From positions 85,061 through 109,212 of the forward strand of contig BMAT01012483.1 in NCBI GenBank assembly GCA_019649035.1: 24,152 bases of DNA. The letters are read 5' to 3'. The notes under the pieces are model-generated. The model made no database searches. It worked only from the letters and a program-made list of their open reading frames with translations, and was not told where the DNA came from. This document shows positions 10,801-20,113 of this stretch, one piece after another. Every line of letters starts with the position of its first letter. The first letter of the stretch is position 1. The DNA comes from Elysia marginata (lineage: Eukaryota > Mollusca > Gastropoda > Plakobranchidae). A program made the position numbers and the translations under genes.

Positions 10801-12260
10801 ATTACTTGTTCTGAAATTTGCTTAAATTTATTGATGATAAAAACAAGTATGGCCAGCATGCAAATAAAAAAAAATAACATAAAGAATAAAGAGAACAGCA
10901 ACAACACGAACAACAAAAACAACAGATTTTATCACAAAATTGAATACATAAAAAGCACTCATTAAGTGGTACGCAACAGTAGCACATTGTCGATTGAATA
11001 TTGGCATGAAATCTTTGATCGCCGCGCTGCTTCGATTTTAAAAAAATGTTAAAATGCCCGCGATTTCGCGGCTTTACGTACAAAATAGAGACCTTTAGCA
11101 CACGCACCGTGTCTCAATACGCGTACGTGAAAATCGGGAAAGCAGATTGAGGAAACTATAAAAATAATGAAACCAGTTTCTAAAAATAGACGCCACAGAC
11201 GTTCGCGTCATACTCACGTGTTGCTGCTTAAAGTCTGTAATGTAGATATGACCTCACCTCCTTCTTTTATCTCCACACATGTACCTATTTAATATATTTA
11301 TGTGGTTTTTTTTTTCTGTTCTTTCCGCAAACGTATGTTTTCCCCGCATACTTCTGTCTTTGAGTTTCCTCCAAAGGCCATTTCTTTATTCTTCTGTCTG
11401 TCTGTCTCTCTCTATGTCTCTCTCTCTATCTCTATCTGTCTCTCTCTGTCCCTCTGTCTATTTGTCCGCCTCTCTCTCTCTTTACCCCTCTCTATTTCTG
11501 TCTCTCTCTCTTTCTCTCTCCCTCTTTACCTCTGGATTTATTGTCTGTCGTCCCTCCCTCCCTCTCTCTACTTACTGCATGTAGGAATGATTATTTTAGC
11601 TTAAATATACATCTAGATAGCGATCGTGGCAAATTGTTTTGTAAAACAAAACTTTTGCCTTATTATTATTGTCATTATTATTATAAATCTTATTCTTAAT
11701 TATTATTATTATTCTTTATAAATATTTTTATTATTAATACTATTATTATTACTATTATTATCATCATCCACATAACTATTTTCTATTACTATCATAAAAA
11801 TCATTAGTATTATTTTGTAATCACTTTTTGTGATTACTTTCTCTTTAATTTCATTAAAACCATTCTTACTATTATGCTTATTTTATCTTTTTTATTAAAG
11901 CCAATTAATTTGCAGTAACTAATCTAGGTAAACGATTGCGTCTGCCTTTGCAGCGTGATTTTTTTTTAAATAGGGAACTTTGCTATCCTACAGAAAATGT
12001 TTTATCTTTCTACGTTACAGCTGATATGAACATTACCGTGTTTGCTCCACACGACGCTGCATTCGCAAAAGTTGACCCTAAAGTGACTGCATACCTGACC
12101 TCTCATCCAGAAGATCTCAAAAGTACGTGCTCTTGGGTACATTTGAAAAAAAAATGGTTTTTGTCCTAATTCTCCTTATTCACATTTTATTACAACTACT
12201 ACTAGTAACTACTACTTCTACTGGTACTACAACAACTATTGCTACTACTACTTCTGTTTT

Positions 12261-12299
<39 letters not shown>

Positions 12300-15200
12300 C
12301 ACTACTAATACTACTACTGCTACTACTATTACAACTACCAATACTAGTTCTTCTACTGCTACCTACAACTCTTCAGGAATCTCGTGCCAGCAGTTCACAG
12401 ATTTCTTCATCAGTAGCTTGAATAAAAACGTCCATTCCAACAGTTTATCAATAACATGTACAGAAACGTATTTACTCTCTTCGAATAGAAAATATGCTTC
12501 TAAAGACGCAAGAAAGTCGTATTGTAAGCAAGGCAAAATCTGTTTATTTAACAATGCGAAAAAGAAGTTTACAACCAAGTCAAGGAGAACTTTTGTTTTG
12601 GACAACCTTACTTAAATATATGTCTTCAAAAGGTCCTAATTTTTTTAAATTTAGTTTTTTGTAGCCTTGCAGTATTCCTTTGCTTTTTCTGTCTTTTCCA
12701 CTAAAAACGAAGAATTCAAAACTCTAAGTTTTTAAAACAGGAGGCTCGTAGGATCTTAGGTTTTTTTCATCCCAACGTTTAATTTATTTATAGAACGACA
12801 TTTTATGACGCTGTTTAAATCATATCGAGCGTTTCCCGTAAGTACACATTGCTAATTTTAGACATCGCCCCATACAAACTAAATCTAGATTATAAATGTG
12901 GGCACTGAAAGATTAGGCTAAGAAATAAATGTGCAACTAAATTATAAAGAAATAGATAATATACCTAGATTGGTTCTAATAATGTGCCTGAAATTTGTAA
13001 GAGACTTTTCTACATATATATAGAATGTAAATTTGCTTGTAAAACTCTAGCTAAACCTGAGAGTTCCCTAATTCATAAGCAGAGTGCATAAAATTTACAA
13101 AAAGCTTTTACGTAAAAACAATAGAAAGGTTAATAAAAAAAGAACGTATGGCTATGGCTAGATCCTGATTTTAGATTAGATCTCAATTGATTTTAACGAC
13201 CTGCTTTTAATTTTCAAGAGAATTTCCTAAAAAAAATAAAGGGCAGTTTGTAAAAATCTCCCAATATTCTCTGCAACCTCAAAGATCTAAACTTAGATCT
13301 AGATTTAGCAGCTAGTTTAGAAGCTAGATATACCTAGATCTAGGTTTTGATGCTGGATATAGGCCTATTTAGATCTAGTTTGAGAACCTAGATAAACTTA
13401 GATCAAAGTTTCGAAACTAAATATAGTTCTATAGAGGCTGTGCACATTGCAAAAATGCTGCATTTCGCTATCAAAATGGCTCATGATCCCGGAAGTTCGA
13501 GTGCAACTCTTTTGACTAAGGATAAATATAGATCTACGTACGTTTGGGTTGCATTGATTTGTTGAATAAAAGAGTTTTACTCTAACTTCCGGGAGCGTCC
13601 GGTATTTTGATAGAAAGACGCTGCATCTACGTAATGTGCACAGCTTCGATCCTAAGATCTTAAACTATAATCTCGATCTCAAATTTTTTCTTTTCATAAT
13701 CTAAGTTAAAGGCGAAGTCAAGATGTAGATCAAGATCTAAACATAGATTGAGGCTTAGTAGCTATATCTATATCTAGATGCCTTTTAGGGCCTACATATA
13801 ATCTAGACAGATCTAAAACTGCATGTATATATCGGCCTGGCAGCTGCACCCTATGACTAGTACATCAACACTTTGAAAAGGTTTGTAACACAACCTTATT
13901 AAGGGTTGTTGTTTTTTTTCTTTTATACTCCAAGCATGAGTTTTGCTATCTAGTATCTGTAGCTTAAATGATTTTCTCTTTTCGCAAATGGGGCAAGTTG
14001 GTTAGTTATTGTAATTTTTTTTTTTTTTGGTGCTTTTCGCTGTCAAGCTAAACCCAGGCGTACAGGTTTTTTTTTCATTGTGGTTAATACTGTAACTGTT
14101 ATTGCATCGTAAAAGATTGTTGTTGAAATCAATATACATCTTTGCGTTTTTTTTTACCATTCTTCACAGCTGTCCTCCTCTATCACGTTATCGAAAGAAT
14201 TACTCTGTATAGTATTGGTATGCGTCACAGCCTTACGTTTCCCAGTGCTGACCGCCGTCACGACAATCTGATGGTGCTGGAAGATTTTGGTGAGTAGATT
14301 AGTCAAGTTTACCATTAATAATTTGTGTCGCAACCAGTGCACCTTAGTCTTATTCTAGATTGCCCTCAGTCTCAGGCGCTGTTATTGTAAGTTACGCTTT
14401 TTACTAAGATCCCTAAAGTTTAAAAAATTCTGATAACATTATAAATATTGTTAGATGGATTATAAAGGCCTTATTTAGATACGTGTCTTACTTTTTCAAT
14501 GAATTGAGCATGAAAAATGAAAAACAAGAGAGTTAATGAAATATATATCTTCAGGATAAATCTTGATTTTGTTTAAGGGAGATATCGGTATACCGGCTAA
14601 TCCCATTTTTATTAAGTAAAATATTTTCCAAATCTAATGTAGGGCACATCTATCAGTATTTTCAAACCAGCATCAATGGTTTAATCGCAGCCGGATTGGC
14701 ACAACAAAAGTCCTGCCACTCTAAGCTTATTTGTCATTCGTTATCAGAGAATGTGTTCATCTATCGGACTTAATCTTAAAAAAATTAGGACGAGGATATT
14801 CAAGCACACACCTGAAAAGTCCTTAGAGCTATTCAAGCATACATGTTAATAGTCCTAGGGGCTATTTGTAAGTATACACATTAGTAGCCCTGGGGGCGAT
14901 TTAAGAACACACGTGAATAGCCCTTGATTCAAGCATACACGTATAAAGTCTATGCCCAGACTTATATGTTTTTGGTTTGTTTTTGTTAAACCAATTAAAT
15001 TATTTGCCCACTTTTTGAGCAATACAAAAAATCAATAGTTCAAAACAACATTCTAGACTAAAAAGGACATAATAGGACTTGATGCCAGTAAGCATATAGA
15101 CACCTAGATCTAGGCCTAGATCTACACCAGGATCTTTATTAACACGGGCATAAGGGAGATTTTCAAAATTTTCCTTATAATTGTAAGTAGTCTAAAACTC

Positions 15201-16147
15201 TAACGAACCCACATGGAAAAAAATGTTTTTATGCGGAGTACGAACCACCACGGCGGCTTGCCACATAAAGTCGAAATTTAATTATGTCGTTTATGTTCTT
15301 TTAAGCTGATATTTTTGTTTTGTTGCTTGTTTTTGCTTAAATTATTATTATTATTGAAGAGTAAGCTCATAATGCTATCATTATATTAGTTGCGTTAAAA
15401 TTGGCCTATTACAACAGCCACCATTTTAGACTGTTCATTCTTCTGGCAGTTTAGATTGCTAGCTCAATTAGCTGCCCCAAAGTCAGTCCACTTCAACTGC
15501 TTGCTAAGTTTACGACTCCAATTTTAACTTAAGGCGAACAAAAACCACTTGCATTTAAATTAGCAGGCTAGATGTGAATTTTGGTAAGTTTTATCCGCAA
15601 GTTAAGGATTAAATTCGGAACTTGAACAGGGGCTGGGCAGACGCTATTCATTATTTTGTATGCTTGAATAGGCATGTCCTTTAAATTCTGTTTCATCTTT
15701 AAAGATTTGATGTAAATTCGCCAGACATGCATGCACACATCGAAAAGACTCTATATTCTACATAATATATAAATTTCCATGTCGTACAAAAAACTGTGTG
15801 GGGTTTTAGAAATTTTTTTAAACTTTAGGTACAAGTTGTTTTTTTTTTGTTGTTGTTTTTTCGTGCGGTTGTTTAGCCCAAAAGGATTTAAAGCAGTTAT
15901 TTCCCTTGCTTCATTGACAAGGTTTTTTTCATAATATTATTTAATGTCAATATAATGCGCATGATTAAATTTAAGGTTGTTTTTTTTTATTCCACCCAAA
16001 GCCACTGGCGACATTATGGTCAACACTGCGAACATTGTCCAGAAAGACATCAGTGCTACCAACGGAGTGGTACACATCATTGATGAAGTCTTGATACCAG
16101 CTCGCGTCCTTCTGCACATGGAAGATCAGGGCCTCACCATTGGTTAG
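7759..16147 (+). CDS. Secreted two-domain fasciclin (FAS1) protein, seven exons
   Basis: CDS = join(7759-7846, 8748-8843, 10030-10262, 10503-10689, 12021-12122, 14170-14289, 16002-16147); 972 bases, 323 residues, intron phases 1,1,0,1,1,1. Residues 1-19 are a signal peptide (MKMLTNLVVFVCFLASALC), followed by a short T/P-rich linker. FAS1 domain 1 is about 33-172: H1 motif NITLFAPTDAAL at 64-75 and H2 motif SNGYVHALDGVMIPP at 156-170. FAS1 domain 2 is about 176-310: NITVFAPHDAAF at 205-216, LLYH at 238-241, TNGVVHIIDEVLIP at 295-308. Three NIT sequons (64, 147, 205) suggest N-glycosylation. The mature chain has no cysteine, and no membrane segment or GPI signal follows. The family (TGFBI, periostin, midline fasciclin) mediates cell-matrix adhesion; that role here is inferred. 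The start has A at -3 and an in-frame TAA at 7738. Introns are 186-1976 bases and full of repeats. Confidence 0.93.
7847..8747 (+). other. FAS1 intron 1
   Basis: 901 bases, GTATGT..TTTCCAG, phase 1. Mostly unique AT-rich sequence. No embedded gene or convincing repeat was recognised. Confidence 0.8.
8748..8843 (+). CDS. FAS1 gene exon 2 (start of FAS1 domain 1)
   Basis: Acceptor TTTTCCAG|CC, donor ATG|GTACTT, phase 1 at both ends. It encodes VDLETELTQRGGF and then ILSLLKTAGLLDTLKN, the first helices of a FAS1 domain. The equivalent segment of domain 2 ends exon 4. Confidence 0.9.
8844..10029 (+). other. FAS1 intron 2
   Basis: 1186 bases, GTACTT..TACCAG, phase 1. It holds the second copy of the element seen upstream of the start codon (about 8938-9000) and a TCTAGATC-rich cluster. 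The open frames at 9512-9855 on both strands have no family features. Confidence 0.8.
9226..9425. repeat. TCTAGATC-motif cluster in intron 2
   Basis: Dense degenerate copies of the self-complementary motif TCTAGATC / AGATCTAGA, including AAATCTAGATCTAGATTCT near 9282. The array is irregular, without a fixed period. Similar clusters lie at about 13285-13425, 13655-13815, 15100-15135, 18985-19100, 20735-20805 and 22958-22972. Confidence 0.75.
10030..10262 (+). CDS. FAS1 gene exon 3 (core of domain 1)
   Basis: Acceptor CATACCAG|CT, donor CAT|GTATGT. It encodes DNITLFAPTDAALARV through NVYRLLH (residues 63-139). The usual L-x-YH element reads LLGFHALL here, so the tyrosine of the YH motif is replaced by phenylalanine. 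The phase-0 donor at 10263 is required, because the earlier GT at 10253 would bring an early stop in exon 4. Confidence 0.92.
10306..10318 (+). repeat. G13 homopolymer in intron 3
   Basis: Thirteen consecutive G lie in the 240-base intron 3 (10263-10502), shortly after a T-run ending in TTGCAG at 10293. The TTGCAG looks like a 3' splice site but is too close to the donor to be used. Confidence 0.8.
10503..10689 (+). CDS. FAS1 gene exon 4 (end of domain 1, start of domain 2)
   Basis: Acceptor ATCTCTACAG|AC, donor AAAT|GTGAGT. It encodes TVAAEGVNITERGIRV, the H2 motif and the opening helices of domain 2 (LTSLVSLLSAAGLVDAIK). Domain 1 and domain 2 therefore meet inside this exon. Confidence 0.92.
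11393..11577 (+). repeat. TC/TCTG-rich low-complexity tract
   Basis: Imperfect TCTG and TCTC repeats with CCCTC interruptions. The strand bias is strong (pyrimidines on +). Confidence 0.85.
11661..11780 (+). repeat. Imperfect (ATT)n tract
   Basis: ATT triplets interrupted by CTT, AAT and ATC. Less regular than the array at 6629-6980. Confidence 0.8.
12021..12122 (+). CDS. FAS1 gene exon 5 (H1 region of domain 2)
   Basis: Acceptor TACGTTACAG|CT, donor AAAA|GTACGT, phase 1 at both ends. It encodes DMNITVFAPHDAAFAKV and ends at HPEDLK (residues 203-235). Confidence 0.92.
12190..12365 (+). repeat. (ACT)n microsatellite
   Basis: Near-perfect ACT triplets in the centre (about 12260-12320) with diverged flanks. 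It lies just inside intron 5 and makes a threonine-rich open frame that is not part of the gene. Confidence 0.9.
13285..13425. repeat. TAGATC-motif cluster, left of the MITE
   Basis: Repeated AGATCTAGAT, ACCTAGATCTAGG and TTTAGATCTAG words without a fixed period. It abuts the MITE at 13434. Confidence 0.75.
13434..13647 (+). mobile_element. MITE with long terminal inverted repeats, copy 1 (intron 5)
   Basis: The left end GAGGCTGTGCACATT matches the reverse complement of the right end, AATGTGCACAGCTTC. Homology of the two halves continues inward for about 80 bases (ATCAAAAT, CCGGAAGTT, ACTCTTTT), so the 214-base element is almost a full foldback. No open frame is present, so it is non-autonomous. 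A clear target-site duplication was not seen. The same element recurs at 16555-16777. Confidence 0.8.
13655..13815. repeat. TAGATC-motif cluster, right of the MITE
   Basis: Words such as AAGATCTTAAAC, AGATCAAGATCTAAAC and TATATCTAGATGCC continue the motif cluster on the other side of the MITE. This suggests the MITE inserted into a pre-existing cluster. Confidence 0.65.
14170..14289 (+). CDS. FAS1 gene exon 6 (YH region of domain 2)
   Basis: Acceptor TTCTTCACAG|CT, donor TTTTG|GTGAGT, phase 1 at both ends. It encodes VLLYHVIERITLYSIG through LMVLEDF (residues 237-275), including the conserved YH pair at 240-241. Confidence 0.9.
14290..16001 (+). other. FAS1 intron 6
   Basis: 1712 bases, GTGAGT..CAAAG, phase 1. 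It contains a five-unit tandem repeat and a small TAGATC patch at about 15100-15135. No nested gene seen. Confidence 0.8.
14788..14950 (+). repeat. Tandem repeat, about 5 units of 33-35 bases
   Basis: Each unit follows GGGGCTATTCAAGCATACACGT-like sequence and ends in TAGTCC or TAGCCC. Units begin at about 14788, 14823, 14856, 14891 and 14924. The last is shorter (27 bases). Units differ at many positions, so the array is old. The core CAAGCATACACGT is the best-kept part. Confidence 0.7.
16002..16147 (+). CDS. FAS1 gene exon 7 (terminal, H2 region of domain 2)
   Basis: Acceptor CCACCCAAAG|CC after a T-rich tract. It encodes TGDIMVNTANIVQKDI, then TNGVVHIIDEVLIP and a short tail ending LTIG, with TAG at 16145-16147. 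The stop lies soon after the domain ends, so the protein has no extra C-terminal region. Confidence 0.9.
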
Positions 16148-16215
16148 AAACGGAGGCAAAAATAGACGTTAGCTGATTTTGTTTTTCTGCGTGTTTTTTT
16201 TTCTTGTTTTTGTAA

Positions 16216-16221
16216 AATAAA
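16216..16221 (+). terminator. Poly(A) signal of the FAS1 gene
   Basis: AATAAA (in AAAATAAAGC) begins 69 bases after the stop codon, followed by GT-rich sequence. The expected 3' UTR is about 90-110 bases. Confidence 0.75.
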
Positions 16222-16554
16222 GCTTTGAAGAGATATGCGTACTGCAGGTTTTATTTTAAAATGTGTCTGTACTGTTAATTTACTTATGCTTTTTCCTTTA
16301 TGATCTGAATATTTTTGTATACATTGTTAACAAAAATCAGTGTCAATCCCCTTATGTTTCGTCGTATGGATTGAAAAACATGTAAAGAATATTAGTTGAA
16401 GTATTTTAAGAGGAGATTGTCAATTTTTTGCCTACTTCAAGCAGTATAATTGCAATGTTTCTTTAGGTTGGGCGAGTATCTATTAGAATAACGCCATTCG
16501 CTCCCAAGAAGGGAGTAGGCATGTGTTCATTTTTAATAACAACAACAATTTATT
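16222..16554. other. Downstream flank of the FAS1 gene
   Basis: AT-rich spacer between the poly(A) signal and MITE copy 2. Nothing recognised. Confidence 0.5.
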
Positions 16555-16777
16555 GAGTCTCTGTACATTCCAAAAAAACTGCATTTTTTATATAAAAATG
16601 GCGGGCGCTTCCGAAAATTGGACTATATAACTTTCTATGCTAAGGCTAAATGTGGATCTACGTACATTAGGGTAACAATGATTCATTGCACAAAATAGTT
16701 TAACTCTAACTTCCGGGACCGTCCGCCATTTTGATAGCTAGACTCTATAATATTATTTACGTAATGTGCACAGCCTC
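16555..16777 (+). mobile_element. MITE, copy 2 (about 330 bases past the FAS1 poly(A) signal)
   Basis: Same family and orientation as 13434-13647. The shared right half reads GATCTACGTAC, AATGATT, AACTCTAACTTCCGGGA, CCGTCCG, TTTTGATAG, then GTAATGTGCACAGCCTC. The left end is more diverged (GAGTCTCTGTACATT). ATT flanks both ends and is a possible short target duplication. Confidence 0.75.
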
Positions 16778-18119
16778 ATTAAAGCAAAAGCACCTAAAAT
16801 CAATTAGAAAGTGCTTGAAGGTGCAGTAGTGACATTTAAAATTATACAAAATTTATAATGTAATTCATCCTTTTGGTCAAATATTAAAAATTTTAGGAGA
16901 GAAAAAAGAGGTGTACTAAAGATACCAAAAAACTTTGTGAAAGTTTAATAAGTGTGTAAGACTTATTCACTTGCAAAGATAAAACATAAATTAAAAAAAA
17001 ATTACATGACTGATTGAAACCATTACAAAAAAGACACAATACCACTCCATGCCCCACCCCCAACTCCCACCACCGCAACCAAGCACGGTCTGTGTTGAAA
17101 ATTGAAGGACTTTTAACGCAAGACACGTTTCGAAATTTCTATTACGTTCATTCTTCTTCCTTTTTCCATATTTTATTATCTACTTCAAAGGGTCCACGAT
17201 GGGAAGCTCCAAGCGCATATCTAAGACCTATCAGATATTGAATTTAAAAAAAAAACATGTACTCGTGGCTTGTTGACAGCATATGTCGGGTAGGTAAACT
17301 CTTACCCCATATATTAAACGATATGAGACATAAAAGCAGGCCGCTAGAAAGCCAATCACCAGGGTGGCTATGATATTATTACACAGATTTTTGACAGAAT
17401 ATAACTAAGATTTGCGTAACATATATATGTAACAAACATAAAAATAATCTTAAAACCCACAACTGTAAAAAAGAATTCTAACATATTTTTTCAACATTCT
17501 TATCACGCACTCATTTCCGGAAACATTCATGTAGGCGTGTAAGAGAAAGTATGATTATAATTGGGAAGGGGGGGGAGGGGTCAAAATGCCTCAGGTTTGA
17601 GAAAATGATATGACAATCTGCTGGCAAACTTTTGAAAACAAACAAACGGAACAGTGTAAACTGACGAGCAATAAACTTGTTTTTGTTTCTCAGGGCTCCA
17701 ATACCTGGGTTCAAAGTACAAAGATTCACATTCGGTGCAACGCACTCATCACTCACAGCTGAAGCGATGACGATTTAGGATTTTATTAAATAGCGATTTC
17801 TTTTCTATGCGAGGCCTACATTTGACTCAACCGTTTGACAGGGGTTCCCAGATAGGCCGTTATCAACCGAGTTACATTATGAACTCATGGAGGAGTAGCA
17901 GTTAATGCGTATCATCTTAGGTTAGTGACAAGATCTTTCAGGGCCTAGGCCCAATAAAAATTTTTGAATTATAGTCTTCCAACACCTAACGCAGTCTCAA
18001 AACTTTACAAACTTTTCCCCCAGAAGGTCAATACACACCAAGCCAATTTCAACTCATATTTCAGAGCACTACAGCATGGCTACATATCAGGCGCTCAATA
18101 CTAACATTCTACAAATTTC
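16778..18119. other. Intergenic, nothing recognised
   Basis: AT-rich, with a short G-run at 17563-17580. The open frames here (16893-17241, 17511-17756) show no domain features or splice context. Confidence 0.5.
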
Positions 18120-18285
18120 AAGCACTGTCTAGGCCTATAGCCAGTAACCCATTTTAAATGTGGGTAGACTGAGGAAAATGTAGATAAATTGCTTTCTTAA
18201 GGCAGCTACAACGTGCGTCGTGGTTGAGAATCGAACCCGCGACCGCCGGATCACAAGTCCGACGCGTTACCGGCCACCTTTGCAT
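18120..18285 (-). repeat. tRNA-derived SINE (minus strand)
   Basis: On the minus strand it starts GTGGCCGGTAACGCG, then CGGA-CTTGTGA-TCCG, an anticodon-like arm (triplet TGT by position, as for threonine), then the B box GGGTTCGATTCTC. The D-arm region is shorter than in a real tRNA and the T-stem does not pair well, so it is not a functional tRNA. The tail (GAAAGCAATTTA, CCTCAGTCTACCC, AAAATGGGTTACTGG, TAGGCCT) matches the SINE fragment at 1-96. Confidence 0.75.
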
Positions 18286-18984
18286 TTCTTTCTCCTCATT
18301 CCACTAGTTACTCCTTTCCTCGTCTAGTCCCTCTGCTCCCTTCTTTAGTTTTTACTTTAACTGGCATGTTCATTACCCCTGGCCAACTATGTTCATTGCT
18401 CTGCTCTCTCCTCTCTTGCTCCTAATCTTGTTTACCCATACGGCCTTGCTCCCTCCGACACCAAGTGGTTTCCGCCCTTTCCTTTTTGCATCTCAACAGA
18501 CATGTCTTTGTATTTTCTTACACGCTCTTCGTTACCTCCCGTTATACTCTCTCCGGCTTGTAACTGACGTTATTTAATTTTTTTTTTCTGTTCATAGGTT
18601 ATGTGTTGTTGTGTTGTTGTTTTTTTTTTTTGCTTCAGTATGTATGTGACTGACTAGGCCGTTGCAGCCAACACGTTTCAATGTTTGTTTGATTTCTTTT
18701 TGTTTTATTTTGTTTCTATAAATTCAAGTTGCCAATTTATATTACTATATTCTCTTTTGTCAATTATCCGTGCATCCACTGGATCCTTGTCTTTATTCCG
18801 ATTTACCTCAGGAGTTTAGCGTCAGTAATAAAGAAGAGGGCAAATTTAACTCTTTTTTGCCTGCAATTTTTATAGAAAAAAGTAGTAGGAAGAACACATA
18901 ATTTTACATTTAAAAAAAAACTGTTGCTCACTTCGTTTGTTGGCTTCTGTAGAAATTAGGTTAACTCTGTATCTAAAATTTAGA
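18286..18984. other. Intergenic, pyrimidine-rich stretch
   Basis: C/T-rich on the + strand to about 18560, then T-rich. The frame at 18389-18577 is an L/S/T-rich compositional open frame. No gene supported. Confidence 0.5.
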
Positions 18985-19100
18985 TAAGGCGTCTTCAAAA
19001 CTTGACTCACATCTAGAAATCAATTTTGAAAATCTAGATTTCAAGCTAGATACAGAAGATATCTTGATCCAAAGTCTGTATTAGGCCCTGATCTAGACTA
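18985..19100. repeat. TCTAGA-motif cluster
   Basis: CATCTAGAAATC, AATCTAGATTTC, AGCTAGATACAG and GATCTAGACTAGG recur irregularly. Same class as the intron clusters. Confidence 0.65.
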
Positions 19101-20067
19101 GGTTTTGAGCACCATTTTCTCTTCCATTTTAGGTTCTACGTGTCACATTTTTTACTGTTTTAGCCTTAGGGCCTAGGCTGTGCGTGTTAAGTGTCAAAAT
19201 TTGGTCACTTCTTTCCCTTGTTGACTGATTAATCCTGGATGAGGCCAGGGAGTTGTTTTTTTTTCTCAAAAAGTATGGATAGGGTTAGAATCCCGAGCCT
19301 CTGGGTGTAAGAGCAGAGTGTCTAATGCTAGACCTTGATGGTAAGTCAGTTTTTACTTGAAAAGGTCTTCACTACCAAGGCTATCTCATTAAGAAGGTCA
19401 GGTAGCCAAAAATGAATAAACTAATTGACAAAGAAGCGTTCTAACAGTCCATCTCATTTTAAATCTTAGTATTTATAACCACAGGCAAATCATTACAACT
19501 CACGAAACATCTTGTAAATATGTCCGTCGATATAATTAATAAATTCTCACGGCGCGAATTTCGGCACTTCTTCGGTAGCCTAGATTCTTTTGAAAAATCA
19601 TAATCAAAACCGCCTAGAATTGAGAATTTTATTCAGTTGGGTTTACATCCTTCAATAACTTTGCAGCGAAAAGCCATCTGGTCAGAGCAAACGCTGCTCC
19701 TTAGAACCTTGAGGGCCTACCCCTGGACGAAGTCAGTTTCAGCACCGAAGAGTAGCCTGCTACATAACTCTCATCAGATTTCCAAAACTTGATGATTGCA
19801 AAAAAAATTGAGCAATTAAAACACATGGCATTCTGTAAATGAATAATAACAAGCATAGGGTAATGATGAATTACTTTATTATCTACAGAGAACAGTTATC
19901 TAACCAACAGGAGGCCTGAGAAGAGTTTTTTAAAGGCTAAATCAATTAACCAAGCATTAGCGGCGTAATAATGATTTGAGTTGAAAAGACTAATTGTGTT
20001 GTTAAAAAAAAACATTTCAAAATGTGAAATTTGAACGTTTATGCCGAAATGACATGTGAAGTCACTT

Positions 20068-20068
<1 letters not shown>
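19101..20068. other. Intergenic, nothing firmly recognised
   Basis: About 19283-19345 has a weak tRNA-like look (GGTTAGAATCC) but no complete fold. No exon-like open frame. Confidence 0.45.

Positions 20069-20113
<45 letters not shown>

Larger units (their letters stand above)
10690..12020 (+). other. FAS1 intron 4
   Basis: 1331 bases, GTGAGT..TTACAG, phase 1. It contains a TC-rich tract (about 11393-11577) and an ATT-rich tract (about 11661-11780). The long L/S-rich frames across the TC tract are compositional. Confidence 0.8.
12123..14169 (+). other. FAS1 intron 5
   Basis: 2047 bases, GTACGT..TCACAG, phase 1. Its contents in order are an ACT array, a unique AT-rich stretch, a TAGATC cluster, a complete MITE and a second TAGATC cluster. 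Confidence 0.8.

Noticed and set aside
11279-11604. Two 100-codon L/S-rich frames.
   Set aside because: They cross a TC-rich low-complexity tract inside intron 4, with no splice or start context.
12127-12615. Threonine-rich 162-codon open frame overlapping the end of FAS1 exon 5, as a possible read-through isoform.
   Set aside because: It is in a different frame from exon 5. Its threonine run is the translated ACT microsatellite. The exon 5 frame meets a stop 14 codons after the donor.
14788-14950. CRISPR-like array.
   Set aside because: Units are directly adjacent, with no unique spacers, and diverged. The context is an animal intron.
18216-18283. Functional tRNA-Thr gene on the minus strand.
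   Set aside because: The D-arm is too short, the T-stem does not pair, no acceptor stem closes it, and the tail continues as a SINE body.
19283-19345. tRNA-like segment with GGTTAGAATCC.
   Set aside because: No complete cloverleaf in either orientation and the box sequence is off consensus. At most it is a decayed SINE fragment.
19720-19790. Minus-strand CTGATGAGAG...GAAAC, suggesting a hammerhead ribozyme.
   Set aside because: Six unpaired bases lie between the possible stem II and GAAAC, and no matching stem III with a cleavage triplet was found. The core order alone is likely chance.
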